Origin: Mycobacterium sp. shizuoka-1
GTDB taxonomy: Bacteria > Actinomycetota > Actinomycetes > Mycobacteriales > Mycobacteriaceae
Assembly: GCF_002723835.1 (NCBI RefSeq)
Contig: NZ_BEWG01000115.1
Location: 62,001-126,000, forward strand
Direction of reading: 5' to 3'
Length of the DNA: 64,000 nucleotides
Numbering within the stretch: position 1 is the stretch's first letter; every line of letters starts with the position of its first letter. The notes below the pieces were generated by a model. It saw nothing but the letters and a program-made list of their open reading frames with translations. It was not told the origin of the DNA and did not search any database. This document shows positions 8,269 to 17,686 of the stretch, in pieces. The position numbers and the translations under genes are program-made.

Positions 8269-8826
8269 ATGGACGACGACCACGAACTGGTGCTGGTGGC
8301 GGCATATTCAAGCGTCGATCGGGCGACGACCGACTTTCGCGAGCTGCAGAAGCGGATCAAGCACGGTCTGGAATTGCGGGCCGCGGCGCTGGTCACCAAG
8401 GATTCCGAGGGACACCCGCACGTCCTGGAGGCGCACAACCGGCACGGCCGGGTCGCGGCCGGGCTGGGGGCGAGCGCAGGGATTCTGGTCGGGTTGTTTC
8501 TGCCACCGGTGGGCTTGGCGGTGGTGGTCGGTGGAGCGGCGGGCGCCCTGGTCGCCGCCTTCGCCGAACACGAGCTGCGCAGCGGCCTGCAACGCGAGAT
8601 CGGCGGGGCGCTCGACAGCGGTACCGGTGTGGTGATCGCGCTCGTCTATCCCAATGGCCGCGGGCCGGTGGAGACGACGTTGTACCGGGCGGCCGAGATC
8701 AGGTCGGTGCGGATGGACAAGTCCACCATCAACAGCCTCGACGAGCTGGTCGCCGACGAGATGGCGAAGATGTCGCACCCGCAGGTCGACGCGGTCACCG
8801 CTGACACGACGGACACCAGTAGGTGA
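8269..8826 (+). CDS. DUF1269-type membrane protein
   Basis: A 185-residue protein from ATG 8269 (MDDDHELVLVAAYSSVDRA). The N-terminal half resembles DUF1269: a ferredoxin-like part ending in DSEGHPHVLE, followed by a Gly-rich hydrophobic hairpin AAGLGASAGILVGLFLPP then AVVVGGAAGALVAA that should span or dip into the membrane. The C-terminal half is soluble with acidic residues. The family has no assigned function, though it is often linked to stress responses. Its 3' end overlaps the convergent nei gene by 32 bp. Confidence 0.8.
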   Translation: MDDDHELVLVAAYSSVDRATTDFRELQKRIKHGLELRAAALVTKDSEGHPHVLEAHNRHGRVAAGLGASAGILVGLFLPPVGLAVVVGGAAGALVAAFAEHELRSGLQREIGGALDSGTGVVIALVYPNGRGPVETTLYRAAEIRSVRMDKSTINSLDELVADEMAKMSHPQVDAVTADTTDTSR

Positions 8827-9562
8827 CACGTTCGGCATCGCCGGACTCGGCCCGGCGGATCGGCGTGCCGCAGCGTCGGCACGGTTCGCCCGCGCGGCCG
8901 TAGACCCAGAGTTCGTGGCCGGTCCTGCGGTTGCCGGTTGTGGTGCGCTGCCAGCGGGCGCGATTGGCCCACAACATGTCTCGCGCGCGAGTGACCACGC
9001 GCAACGGGTCGGCCACGCTGCTCACCGGGCTGGTCGGAAGCCGGCCGAACACGAAGCACAGCTCGTTGGCGTACACGTTGCCGACGCCGGCGAGCACCCG
9101 TTGGTCCAGCAGGGCCGCGGCGATCGGCCGGTCGGGTTCCCGGGCCAGATTCGCCGCGGCGGCCTGAGGGTTCCAGTCGGTGCCGAGGAGGTCGGGGCCG
9201 AGGTGGGCGACGGCGTCCTGATCGCGGTCGCGGTCGAGCACCTCCAGGACGCCCAGATCGATGCCGAGTGCCTGAACATCGGCGGTTTCCAAGATGATTC
9301 GGATCTTGTGGGCCTGGCGGGCTGGCTTGCAGCGGGGGCCGACGCGCCAGCTGCCGTCCATCTTCAGATGCGAATGGATGCTGGCCGGGCCGACCCGGAT
9401 GAACAGGTGCTTGCCGCGGCTGATCACCTCGTCGACGGTGCTGCCGCGCAGATCCACGGTGGCATAGCGCGGGACCCGGATATCGCAGCGGGTCAGCGTC
9501 TTACCGACCAGCGCATCGCGCAGGGTGGCGGCGGTGTGGAAGACGGTGTCGCCCTCGGGCAT
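8795..9562 (-). CDS. nei: Endonuclease VIII-type DNA glycosylase (Fpg/Nei family)
   Basis: A 255-residue base-excision repair enzyme that removes oxidised bases and nicks the strand by beta,delta-elimination. The N-terminus MPEGDTV supplies the catalytic Pro2 and Glu3 after Met removal, and GDTV is the Nei rather than the Fpg (GELPE) form. The helix-two-turn-helix (about residues 130-180, with LAGVGNVYANE) and a C-terminal zinc finger CRRCGT...WCPSC are present. From memory, the M. tuberculosis homologue beside lhr is nei (Rv3297). The pairing with lhr, another DNA repair gene, is conserved. Confidence 0.93.
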   Translation of the reverse strand: MPEGDTVFHTAATLRDALVGKTLTRCDIRVPRYATVDLRGSTVDEVISRGKHLFIRVGPASIHSHLKMDGSWRVGPRCKPARQAHKIRIILETADVQALGIDLGVLEVLDRDRDQDAVAHLGPDLLGTDWNPQAAAANLAREPDRPIAAALLDQRVLAGVGNVYANELCFVFGRLPTSPVSSVADPLRVVTRARDMLWANRARWQRTTTGNRRTGHELWVYGRAGEPCRRCGTPIRRAESGDAERVTYWCPSCQR

Positions 9563-9571
9563 TCTTTCAGC

Positions 9572-9751
9572 CTAGAAGGGCGGCGGATCGGCTGCGGTGG
9601 CCGCCTCGTTGCGCCCCCGCTCCCACCGGATCCGGTCGGCCCGCTCCTGACTTCGGCTGCGGCGGCGCGCCGGCATCATCAACCCGCGGTCGGGCCCGCG
9701 GGCCTGGGCCACGAGGTTGGCCGGTTTCAGTTCCTCAGTGGGTCGGGCGAA
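9572..9751 (-). pseudogene. C-terminal remnant of an HNH/DUF222 (13E12-repeat-like) protein
   Basis: Between nei and lhr one minus-strand frame is open for about 55-60 codons without a good start. It reads NLVAQARGPDRGLMMP, an Arg-rich stretch with SRSQERADRIRWERGRNEA, and ends in DPPPF before TAG (9572-9574). Mycobacterial DUF222/HNH endonuclease-like proteins end with this arrangement: a GPxRxLMMP motif, a basic helix, then PPPF-stop. The HNH and DUF222 domains are missing. This looks like the tail of a decayed copy of that multi-copy family. Assignment is by motif recognition only. Confidence 0.6.
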
Positions 9752-9777
9752 CTACTCGTCGGGTGTGACAGAACTCG

Positions 9778-12700
9778 TCAACGCAGGCGCAGGCCGCGCG
9801 GGGTGCGGGCGAACCCGGCATCCACCAGGGCATCGGCCGTCACCCGCTGCTCGGGATGGGCGGCGGCCTCGAGCACCGAGACGCCGTCGAGCTTTTCGAC
9901 CAGCACGCCGCCGATCCGGCCACTGCCCACCAGCTCGGCCAGCGTGCCCGCCGCCGCGCGCTGCGCCTCGGCGTCGGAGCTGAAGTTCAGCAGCGAGCGG
10001 CCGCCCCGCTCCAGGAACCACACCACCTCGCCGTCCACCAAAACCACCAGCGCGCCGGCCTTGCGACCGGGGCGGTGGGCGCCGTCGGAGTCGGCGCGTG
10101 CCGGCCAGGGGAGAGCGGCGCCATAGGGATTGGCGGGATCGGCCGCCGCGAGCACCACCGCGCGATAGTCCGGCCGCTCGGGATCGACCCCGTCCAGATA
10201 CGTCCGAAGCCGGTCGACCGTCGACGCCACCGCGAACTGGGCCCCGCCCAGGGACTCGACGAAATACCCGCGCTGGCAGCGCCCCGCTTCTTCGAACCCG
10301 GTCAGCACTTTGTACAGCGTGGCGAACCCGCCCGGCACCCCTTCGGCCGCCACTGCGCCCTTCGTGAGCACGCCGTGCCGACCCAGCAGCAGCTCGGCCG
10401 AGAAATGCGCGCGGACAGTGGAATCCGGCTCACGGGCCGGTACCGCCGACCAGCGTCCGGCAACCGTGGCATCCACCGACCGGGTCTGCGGATGGGCCAC
10501 CGAGTAGCGGCTCAGCCGCGGCGCCCGGCGCTGCCGATGGGCGGGCGCCGCGGGCCTGCGGGTTCCCGGCCTGCGTCCGCCGGCAAGCATCGCGCGCACC
10601 GGCGCGAAGGTGTCGCCGGTGACCCAACCGGCCCAGATCAGATCCCACAGCGCGGCTTTGAAGGCTTCCTCGGAGCCGCTCACCAGCTGCCGGAAGAAGA
10701 ACGCGCCGCGGGCCTCGCCCGGCTCGCCGAGCACCTCGAGGATCGCCCGGTGGGTGTCGGTCAGGTCGATCTCGGTGGGCGCGGCCAGCGTCAGCGGCGC
10801 GGTGTCGGCGTGGTGGAACGCGATCCAGCCGTCGCTGCCGGAGATGGAGCCCGCTCCCGACCAGGTGATCTCACCCGAGGCCAGCAGTTCGTCGAGCATC
10901 GCCGGCTGATAGTCGCGCACCCGCGGCCCGAACACCAGCGGCTCGACCGCCGACGCCGGCAGCGGAACCCCGGCCAGCTGGTCGATCACCGCGGCCAGCC
11001 CGTCGACGCCGGCCGTGGCCGAGTTGCCGACCTGCTGCCAGGCCGGCAGGAAGCGGGCATAGGCGGCGGTGCTGACCGGTTCCACCTGTGCGCGCAGCGC
11101 GGCCAGCGAGCGGCGCCGCAGAATGCGCAGCACCTCGGCGTCGCACCATTGATCGGGATCAGGGCCGGCCACGAATTCACCGCGAACCAGCTTGCCGTCC
11201 ACCGCCATCCGGCCCAGCACGTCACCGGCGACCCGCAGGCCGAGGCTGAACCGGGCCGCGGCCTCGGCGGTGGTGAACGGTCCGCGGGTCCTGGCGAACC
11301 GGCCCATCAGCTCGCCGAGCGGATCGGGCACCGTCTCGGTGAAACTCGTCGGAACGCCGACCGGTACCGCGACACCGACCGCGTCACGCAGCCTGCCGAT
11401 GTCTTCGATTCCCGCCCACCACGATTGACCGCCGTACGACAGCGGCAGCACCCGTTTGGCGGCATACAGGCCCTCGAGCCAGCCGCCGACATCGGCGGCG
11501 GTACACCGCTGCGCGATCTCGTCCTCGGTCAGCGGGCCGAGCAGCCGCAGCAGGTCGGCTACCCCCTCGGCGTCGCGGGCCTTGCGGTCCTCGGAAAGGT
11601 GCTGCAGCTGGCGCGACGTCGCGGCGATGACGTCGGGGTCGAGCAGCTCGCGCAGTTCCACCCGCCCGAGCAGTTCGGCCAGCAGGGTGCTGTCCAGCGA
11701 CAGTGCGGCGGCGCGGCGCTCGGCCAGCGGACTGTCGCCCTCGTACATGAAGGCCCCGACGTAGCCGAACATCAACGAGGCCGCGAACGGCGACGGCATC
11801 GGGGTCTCGACCTCGACCAGCCGCACCCGCCGCTGGGCGATCCGGCCCATTAGCTCGGTCAGCGTCGGAACGTCGTAGACATCCTGCAGGCACTCGCGCA
11901 CGGCCTCCAGCACGATCGGGAAATCCGGGTATTTGCGGGCGACGTCGAGCAGTTGGGCGGCGCGCTGGCGCTGATGCCACAGCGGTGAACGCTTGCCGGG
12001 GTGGCGTTTGGGCAGCAGCAGCGCCCGGGCGGCGCACTCGCGGAACCGGGACGCGAACAGCGCCGAGCCACCCACTTCGGTGGTGACCAGCGGCTCGATC
12101 TCCTCGGGGGCGAACACGAACAGGTCCGCACCCGGCGGAGCGTCTTCGGTGTCGGGGAGTCGCACCACGATGCCGTCGTCGGAGGCGGTGGGTTTCTCGT
12201 CGATCCCGTACCGCTCCAGCAGTCGCCGGCTGACGGCCAGCGCCAGCGGGCCGTGCACCTTCAATCCGTATGGCGAGTGCAACACCACCCGCCAGTCGCC
12301 GAGCTCGTCGCGGAAGCGTTCCACCAGCAGGGTGCTGTCGCTGGGCACGATCGAGGTGGCGTTGCGCTGATCGTCGAGCAGCTGCCACAGGTTGTCGGTG
12401 GCATAGTCGGCGAAGCCCAGTTCGGCACAGCGCGTGTCGAAGTCGTCGCGGCTCAGGCCGGCCAGCTCGCCGGTGAACCTGCCGATCGCCTGGCCGAGCT
12501 CGGCGGGCCGGCCGGCATCGTCGCCGCGCCAGAACGGCAACCGGGCGGGTTGCCCGGGCGCCGGGATGACCAGCACCCGGTCATGGGTGATCTCGGTGAT
12601 CCGCCAGCTGGTGGCGCCCAACGAGATCACGTCGCCGGGGCGGGATTCGTACACCATTTCCTCGTCGAGTTCGCCGACGCGCGAGGGCTTTTCAGAATCC

Positions 12701-14307
12701 GTCGCCAGATAGACGGTGAACATGCCGCGATCCGGGATCGATCCGCCGGAGGTCACGGCCAGGCGCTGGGCGCCGGGGCGGGCGGTCAGCGTCCCGGTGT
12801 CGCGGTCGTAGACCAGCCGGGGCCGCAGCTCGGCGAAATCCGTGGACGGGTACTTGCCCGACAGCAGATCGAGCGTCGCCTCGAACGCGCTGCGCGGCAA
12901 CGTCGCGAACGGGGCGCTGCGGCGGACGACGTCGAACCACTCGTCGGCGCTGACCGGCTCCAGGGCGCACGCGGCCACGGTGTGCTGGGCCAGGATGTCG
13001 AGGGGGTTGGTGGGCACCCGCATGGTTTCGATCTGGCCGGCGAGCATGCGCTGCACGCTGACCGCGCAGCAGATCAGATCGGTGCGGTGCTTGGGAAACA
13101 GCACCCCGCGCGAGATCTCGCCCACCTGATGGCCGGCGCGTCCGATGCGCTGCAAACCGCTGGCCACCGACGGCGGTGCCTCGACCTGGATCACCAGGTC
13201 GACGGCACCCATGTCGATGCCGAGCTCCAGGCTGGAGGTCGCCACCACCGACTTGAGCCGGCCACTCTTGAGATCGTCCTCGACCGCGGCGCGCTGCTCC
13301 TTGGACACCGAACCGTGGTGGGCGCGCGCCAACAGCGGTTCGGCACCGTAGGTCTGACCGCTGCCCATGATGTGGGCGGGCGCCCCGCCGGACACCTGCC
13401 GGTTGGCAGCGGTATCCAGCTCGACACCGGAGCGCTCGGCGTGAATCTCGTTGATGCGGGCCGTGAGCCGCTCAGCCAGGCGCCGGGAGTTGGCGAACAC
13501 GATGGTCGAGTTGTGCGCTTCGATCAGGTCGACGATGCGGGCCTCGACGTCGGGCCAGATGGTGTTGTTCTCCAGGTTGGCCATGTCGGGCACCGGCACC
13601 TGCACGGTCAGCTCGAACGTCTTGGCCGCCGGGGGCGCGACGATGGTCGTCGGCCGGGTCCCGGACAGGAACCGGGCCACCTCCTCGGGCGGACGAACTG
13701 TCGCCGACAGGCCGATGCGCTGGGCCGGTTTCTCCAGCAGTGCGTCGAGCCGCTCCAGCGACAGCGCCAGATGCGCGCCGCGCTTGGTGCCCGCGACGGC
13801 ATGCACCTCGTCGACGATCACGGTCTGGACAGTGGCCAGCGTCTCGCGCGCCGCGGAGGTCAGCATCAGGAACAGTGATTCGGGGGTGGTGATCAGGATG
13901 TCGGGCGGCTTGGTGATCAGCTCCCGGCGGCGGGCCGGCGGGGTGTCGCCCGACCGGACGCCGACGCTGATCTGCGGAACCGGTACCCCGTCGCGTTCGG
14001 CGATGCGGGTGATGCCGGTCAACGGGGTGCGCAGGTTGCGCTCGACGTCGACGGCCAGGGCTTTGAGCGGGGAGATGTAGAGCACCCGAGTGCCCCTGTC
14101 CTCGGGCGCCTGGGCCAGCCGGTCGATCGCCCAGAGGAATGCCGCCAGCGTCTTACCGGAGCCGGTCGGCGCGATCACCAGGGTGTTGTCCCCGTCGGCG
14201 ATCGCCGACCAGGCGCTGGCCTGCGCCGAGGTCGGTGCCGCGAACGTGCCCGTGAACCAGCGCCGGGTCAGCGGACTGAACCGGGCAAGAGGATCGGGGG
14301 GACGCAC
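9778..14307 (-). CDS. lhr: Large helicase-related protein Lhr (ATP-dependent DNA helicase)
   Basis: About 1509 residues from the GTG at 14307 (VRPPDPLARFSPLTRRWF); a start at 14367 is also open but adds sequence unlike the family. Superfamily 2 motifs are clear: Walker A APTGSGKT, motif II VDEVHA, SATV (motif III), and the C-terminal RecA motif QRIGRAGHQ. The long C-terminal half holds the winged-helix and Lhr-specific domains. The protein is a 3'-5' ssDNA translocase/helicase of DNA repair, about the size of the M. tuberculosis protein (Rv3296). It is on the same strand as nei and divergent from the cyclase gene. Confidence 0.95.
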   Translation of the reverse strand: MRPPDPLARFSPLTRRWFTGTFAAPTSAQASAWSAIADGDNTLVIAPTGSGKTLAAFLWAIDRLAQAPEDRGTRVLYISPLKALAVDVERNLRTPLTGITRIAERDGVPVPQISVGVRSGDTPPARRRELITKPPDILITTPESLFLMLTSAARETLATVQTVIVDEVHAVAGTKRGAHLALSLERLDALLEKPAQRIGLSATVRPPEEVARFLSGTRPTTIVAPPAAKTFELTVQVPVPDMANLENNTIWPDVEARIVDLIEAHNSTIVFANSRRLAERLTARINEIHAERSGVELDTAANRQVSGGAPAHIMGSGQTYGAEPLLARAHHGSVSKEQRAAVEDDLKSGRLKSVVATSSLELGIDMGAVDLVIQVEAPPSVASGLQRIGRAGHQVGEISRGVLFPKHRTDLICCAVSVQRMLAGQIETMRVPTNPLDILAQHTVAACALEPVSADEWFDVVRRSAPFATLPRSAFEATLDLLSGKYPSTDFAELRPRLVYDRDTGTLTARPGAQRLAVTSGGSIPDRGMFTVYLATDSEKPSRVGELDEEMVYESRPGDVISLGATSWRITEITHDRVLVIPAPGQPARLPFWRGDDAGRPAELGQAIGRFTGELAGLSRDDFDTRCAELGFADYATDNLWQLLDDQRNATSIVPSDSTLLVERFRDELGDWRVVLHSPYGLKVHGPLALAVSRRLLERYGIDEKPTASDDGIVVRLPDTEDAPPGADLFVFAPEEIEPLVTTEVGGSALFASRFRECAARALLLPKRHPGKRSPLWHQRQRAAQLLDVARKYPDFPIVLEAVRECLQDVYDVPTLTELMGRIAQRRVRLVEVETPMPSPFAASLMFGYVGAFMYEGDSPLAERRAAALSLDSTLLAELLGRVELRELLDPDVIAATSRQLQHLSEDRKARDAEGVADLLRLLGPLTEDEIAQRCTAADVGGWLEGLYAAKRVLPLSYGGQSWWAGIEDIGRLRDAVGVAVPVGVPTSFTETVPDPLGELMGRFARTRGPFTTAEAAARFSLGLRVAGDVLGRMAVDGKLVRGEFVAGPDPDQWCDAEVLRILRRRSLAALRAQVEPVSTAAYARFLPAWQQVGNSATAGVDGLAAVIDQLAGVPLPASAVEPLVFGPRVRDYQPAMLDELLASGEITWSGAGSISGSDGWIAFHHADTAPLTLAAPTEIDLTDTHRAILEVLGEPGEARGAFFFRQLVSGSEEAFKAALWDLIWAGWVTGDTFAPVRAMLAGGRRPGTRRPAAPAHRQRRAPRLSRYSVAHPQTRSVDATVAGRWSAVPAREPDSTVRAHFSAELLLGRHGVLTKGAVAAEGVPGGFATLYKVLTGFEEAGRCQRGYFVESLGGAQFAVASTVDRLRTYLDGVDPERPDYRAVVLAAADPANPYGAALPWPARADSDGAHRPGRKAGALVVLVDGEVVWFLERGGRSLLNFSSDAEAQRAAAGTLAELVGSGRIGGVLVEKLDGVSVLEAAAHPEQRVTADALVDAGFARTPRGLRLR

Positions 14308-14421
14308 GACTCCAGGGTGCCAGGGGGTACCGACAGCGGACACGATGCTGGCCAGTTTGCCCCGCACAACCCGCTGACCAGCAATACCCTTGCCTCACCG
14401 CTTCGTGAGGCTGGGGGTGCA

Positions 14422-17400
14422 GTGACGACGGTGACGCCAAGGTGTCGGTCTTGCGGGACCGAGTCGCCCCACGGCGCCCGGTTCTGCAGTTCGTGCGGCG
14501 CCCGGCTGGCGGCGGGAGCCGATGCCGCGGAGTACAAGCACGTGACGGTGCTGTTCGTCGACGTGGAGCGGTCCATGGACCTCGCCGCCGCCCTCGACAT
14601 CGAGCGGCTGCGCGAGGTGATGACCGAGCTGGTGGAGCGGTCGACGACGGTGTTGCGCCGCTACGGCGGAACCGTCGAGTACAACGGCGACGGTGTGATG
14701 GCCCTGTTCGGCGCGCCGGTGGCGCTGGAGGATCACGCGTTCCGCGCGTGCCTGGCGGCCCTCGAGGTCCAGGGTGAGGCGAGCCGGCTCGCCGCCGAGG
14801 TCCAGCGGCGCGATGGCATCGATGTGCGTGTGCGGGTCGGCCTGAACTCCGGGCCGGTGATCGCCGGGGCGATCGGGTCGGGCGCGCTGGGTTATCGCGC
14901 GACCGGCGAAACCGTGGGCTTCGCCCAGCGGATGGAATCGGTGGCACCGCCGGGCGGGGTGATGCTGTCGGCATCGACCGCCGGCCTGGTCGACGACCTC
15001 GTGCTGCTCGGTCCACCGGAACGCGTGCAGATCAAAGGATCCGAGCAACCGGTCCCGGTGCGCCGGCTCTTGGGGATCACCGGCCGCAGCGGCCGCATCC
15101 GGCGTCACGAGTCGAGCCTGGTGGGCCGGCGCGCGGAGATGGCCGTCATCGACTCGGCACTCGAGTCCGCCGTCGACGGCCGGGGCGGCATCGTGCATGT
15201 CGTGGCGCCGCCCGGGCTCGGGAAATCCCGCGCGGCCCGCGAGGCGGCGGCACTGGCGGCGGCGCGCGGCATGGAGACGATCTGGGTCTTCTGCGAATCG
15301 CACGCCCGGGATCTCTCGTTCGGGGCGATCGCGCGGCTGTTGCGGGCGGCCACCGGAGTCTCGGACCTGGACAGCGCGACGGCGCGCGCCCGCGTGCGCA
15401 GCGTGGTGGCCGAGGCCGATCCGCAAGACCTGCTGTTGCTCGACGACCTGCTCGGCATCGCCGAGCCCGGAGTTGCCCTGCCTGCGATCGATCCGGGCGC
15501 GCGCCGGCGACGGTTGACCGCACTGGTCGGCACGGGCCTGCTGACTGGTGGCGGGCCGGTGCTCGTGATCGTCGAGGACGCCCAGTGGATCGACGCGGTG
15601 AGCGAGTCGATGCTCTCCGAGATCGTCACCGCCGTCGCCGAGTCGCCCGCCCTGGTGCTGGTCACCTCGCGCCCCGAATACGATGGCGCGCTGCTTGCGC
15701 ACAGCTGCGCGAACGCGATACACCTTACGCCCCTTGACGATTCCGAAATCGCCGCACTCCTGGCCGAACTGCTGGGATCGGATCCCGCCCTGGGCGACCT
15801 CGCGGCGATCATCGCCGACCGTGCGGCCGGCAACCCGTTCTTCGCCGAGGAGATGGTGCGCGAGCTGTCCCAACGCGGCGTCCTCGCCGGCGAGCGCGGC
15901 GACTACCGTTGCCACGGAACCGTTTCCGACATCAGCATTCCGGCCACCGTGCAGGCGGCCATCGCCGCGCGGATCGACCAGCTGGACCCGCAGGCGCGAC
16001 AGACCTTGCACGCGGCATCGGTGATCGGCGAACGATTCAGCGCCGAGCTTGTCGCGGCGCTGGGCATCGACGTCGACTTCGCCGAGCTGGTGAGCACCGA
16101 GTTGATCGATCAGGTGCAACTGTGGCCCGCCGCCGAGTACGCCTTCCACCATCCGCTGATCCGCGCCGTGGCCTACGAGACCCAGCTCAAATCGGGTCGC
16201 AGCGGCTGGCATCGGCGCCTGGCCGCGGTGATCGAGGCGGGTGCGCCCGACCTGGTGGAAGAGAACGCGGCACTGATCGCCGGGCACCTCGGCGCGGCCG
16301 GCGAGCCCGCGGCGGCCTACGGCTGGCACATGCGCGCGGCGGGCTGGTCGGCCAGGCGAGATATCAGCGCCGCCCGGCTGTGCTGGCAGCGGGCATTCGG
16401 TAGCGCCGAGCTCATTGCGGGCGACGGGCCTGCCGAGTTGTCGATGCGGATCGCGCCGCTGACGATGCTGTGCGCCAGCGACTTTCACGCCGGTAACGCC
16501 GGCGAGAGCCGCGGTCGGTTCACTCAGCTGCGTGATCTGTGTGATGCGGCCGGCGACAAGGTCTCCCTTGCCATCGGCATGACGGGGCTGGTGACCGAAT
16601 GCCTCTATGCCGGCAGGTCCGGTGAGGCCGCACGGCTGGCATCCGAGCAGATGGCGCTGCTCGACTCCATCGGTGACCCCACCCTGACCGTCGGGCTGGG
16701 ATTCGTCGCGTTCGCCAGCTGGTTCACCCAGGGTGAGTTCGGTGAGATCCTGCGGTGGAGCCAGGCGGTCATCGATCTGGCCGCGGGCGATGCCACCATG
16801 GGCGCCGGTTTCGGTATGGCGTCACCGCTGTCCGCCGCGCTGGCGTTCCGCGGAGTCGCCCGCTGGTGGGTCGGGCGGCCGGGGTGGCGCGACGATCTGC
16901 GCGACGCCCTCGCCATGGCGCAGAACTCCGACCCGGCGACGCTGGCGTTCATTCTCGCCTGGACGTACGCCCTCGAGATCGCCTACGGCGTACTGCTGGC
17001 GGACGATTCGGCGATCGCGGCCAGCGAGCAGGCGTTGCACACCGCGCAGCGGACCGGCAACGACAACGCGGTGACCCTGTCGGAGTACGGGTTGGGTATG
17101 GCGCTGTTGCATCGCAACAGCAGCGCCGACCGGCGGCGCGGGCTCGAACTCATGGAACGGGCTCTGGTGATGCTGCGCGTACGCACCCCTTCGCTGGTGC
17201 CGGTCACCGCGCTGTGGGTGGCCCGAGAGCGGGCGAAAACTGGCAATCGCGACGAGGCCGTCGCGATGATGCGTGACGCTCTCGCCGAACTCACCGACGC
17301 CGGACGGCTCGGTTATGTCGTCGCGGGTGTGGCAAATCTCGTCGAGACGTTGGTCGAGCGGGGCGCCGAGGCCGACATGGCCGAAGCCGAGGAGATGATC

Positions 17401-17595
17401 GACCGGTTGGCGAACCTGCGCGCGCAGGACGTCTCGGCCATCCGGGAGATCACCCTGCTGCGATTGCGTACGCTGCTGGCCCGGGCGCGCGCGGATCCCG
17501 CCCTGACCGAGTGGGTAAATCACTATCGGACGATGGCGGAATCGCTGGGCTACGAGGGACATCTCGCCTGGGCTCAGGCGATGTCGCGAGGGTGA
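14422..17595 (+). CDS. Zinc-ribbon class III nucleotide cyclase-ATPase (multidomain regulator)
   Basis: 1057 residues from GTG 14422. It starts with a zinc ribbon CRSCG...CSSCG (residues about 8-30), then a class III cyclase domain (LFVDVERS and NGDGVMALFG carry the two metal Asp residues), then an AAA-type ATPase with a Walker A-like APPGLGKS and a Walker B-like IVEDAQW, and a long alpha-helical TPR-like C-terminus. The motif that normally carries the catalytic Asn and Arg reads TVGFAQRM, so the Asn position is Gly; cyclase activity may be weak or lost. This domain order is typical of large mycobacterial signalling ATPases. An upstream start at 14317 is possible but lacks a ribosome site. 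Confidence 0.85.
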   Translation: MTTVTPRCRSCGTESPHGARFCSSCGARLAAGADAAEYKHVTVLFVDVERSMDLAAALDIERLREVMTELVERSTTVLRRYGGTVEYNGDGVMALFGAPVALEDHAFRACLAALEVQGEASRLAAEVQRRDGIDVRVRVGLNSGPVIAGAIGSGALGYRATGETVGFAQRMESVAPPGGVMLSASTAGLVDDLVLLGPPERVQIKGSEQPVPVRRLLGITGRSGRIRRHESSLVGRRAEMAVIDSALESAVDGRGGIVHVVAPPGLGKSRAAREAAALAAARGMETIWVFCESHARDLSFGAIARLLRAATGVSDLDSATARARVRSVVAEADPQDLLLLDDLLGIAEPGVALPAIDPGARRRRLTALVGTGLLTGGGPVLVIVEDAQWIDAVSESMLSEIVTAVAESPALVLVTSRPEYDGALLAHSCANAIHLTPLDDSEIAALLAELLGSDPALGDLAAIIADRAAGNPFFAEEMVRELSQRGVLAGERGDYRCHGTVSDISIPATVQAAIAARIDQLDPQARQTLHAASVIGERFSAELVAALGIDVDFAELVSTELIDQVQLWPAAEYAFHHPLIRAVAYETQLKSGRSGWHRRLAAVIEAGAPDLVEENAALIAGHLGAAGEPAAAYGWHMRAAGWSARRDISAARLCWQRAFGSAELIAGDGPAELSMRIAPLTMLCASDFHAGNAGESRGRFTQLRDLCDAAGDKVSLAIGMTGLVTECLYAGRSGEAARLASEQMALLDSIGDPTLTVGLGFVAFASWFTQGEFGEILRWSQAVIDLAAGDATMGAGFGMASPLSAALAFRGVARWWVGRPGWRDDLRDALAMAQNSDPATLAFILAWTYALEIAYGVLLADDSAIAASEQALHTAQRTGNDNAVTLSEYGLGMALLHRNSSADRRRGLELMERALVMLRVRTPSLVPVTALWVARERAKTGNRDEAVAMMRDALAELTDAGRLGYVVAGVANLVETLVERGAEADMAEAEEMIDRLANLRAQDVSAIREITLLRLRTLLARARADPALTEWVNHYRTMAESLGYEGHLAWAQAMSRG

Positions 17596-17641
17596 GCGCC
17601 AACTCCAGCCTGGTCCCCCCAGCCGGCCGGAGTTAGCGCTC
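17594..17641. terminator. Bidirectional hairpin between convergent cyclase and LuxR genes
   Basis: GAGCGCCAACTCC at 17594-17606 pairs with GGAGTTAGCGCTC at 17629-17641 (13-bp stem, one mismatch) around a 22-nt loop. It lacks a T-run, as is common in mycobacteria. It begins on the cyclase stop codon and lies before the convergent LuxR stop, so it could end transcription from both sides. Confidence 0.55.
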
Positions 17642-17686
17642 AGGGGAATCATCACAGCCACGCGCCCCGAATGCTGCAGTAGTGCA

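Noticed and set aside
12001..13878. 625-codon plus-strand frame inside lhr
   Set aside because: Same antisense artefact; the minus strand shows helicase motifs throughout.
14317..14421. Longer N-terminus for the cyclase gene
   Set aside because: The extra 35 residues have no family resemblance and would overlap the lhr 5' end; GTG 14422 directly before the zinc ribbon is a better start.
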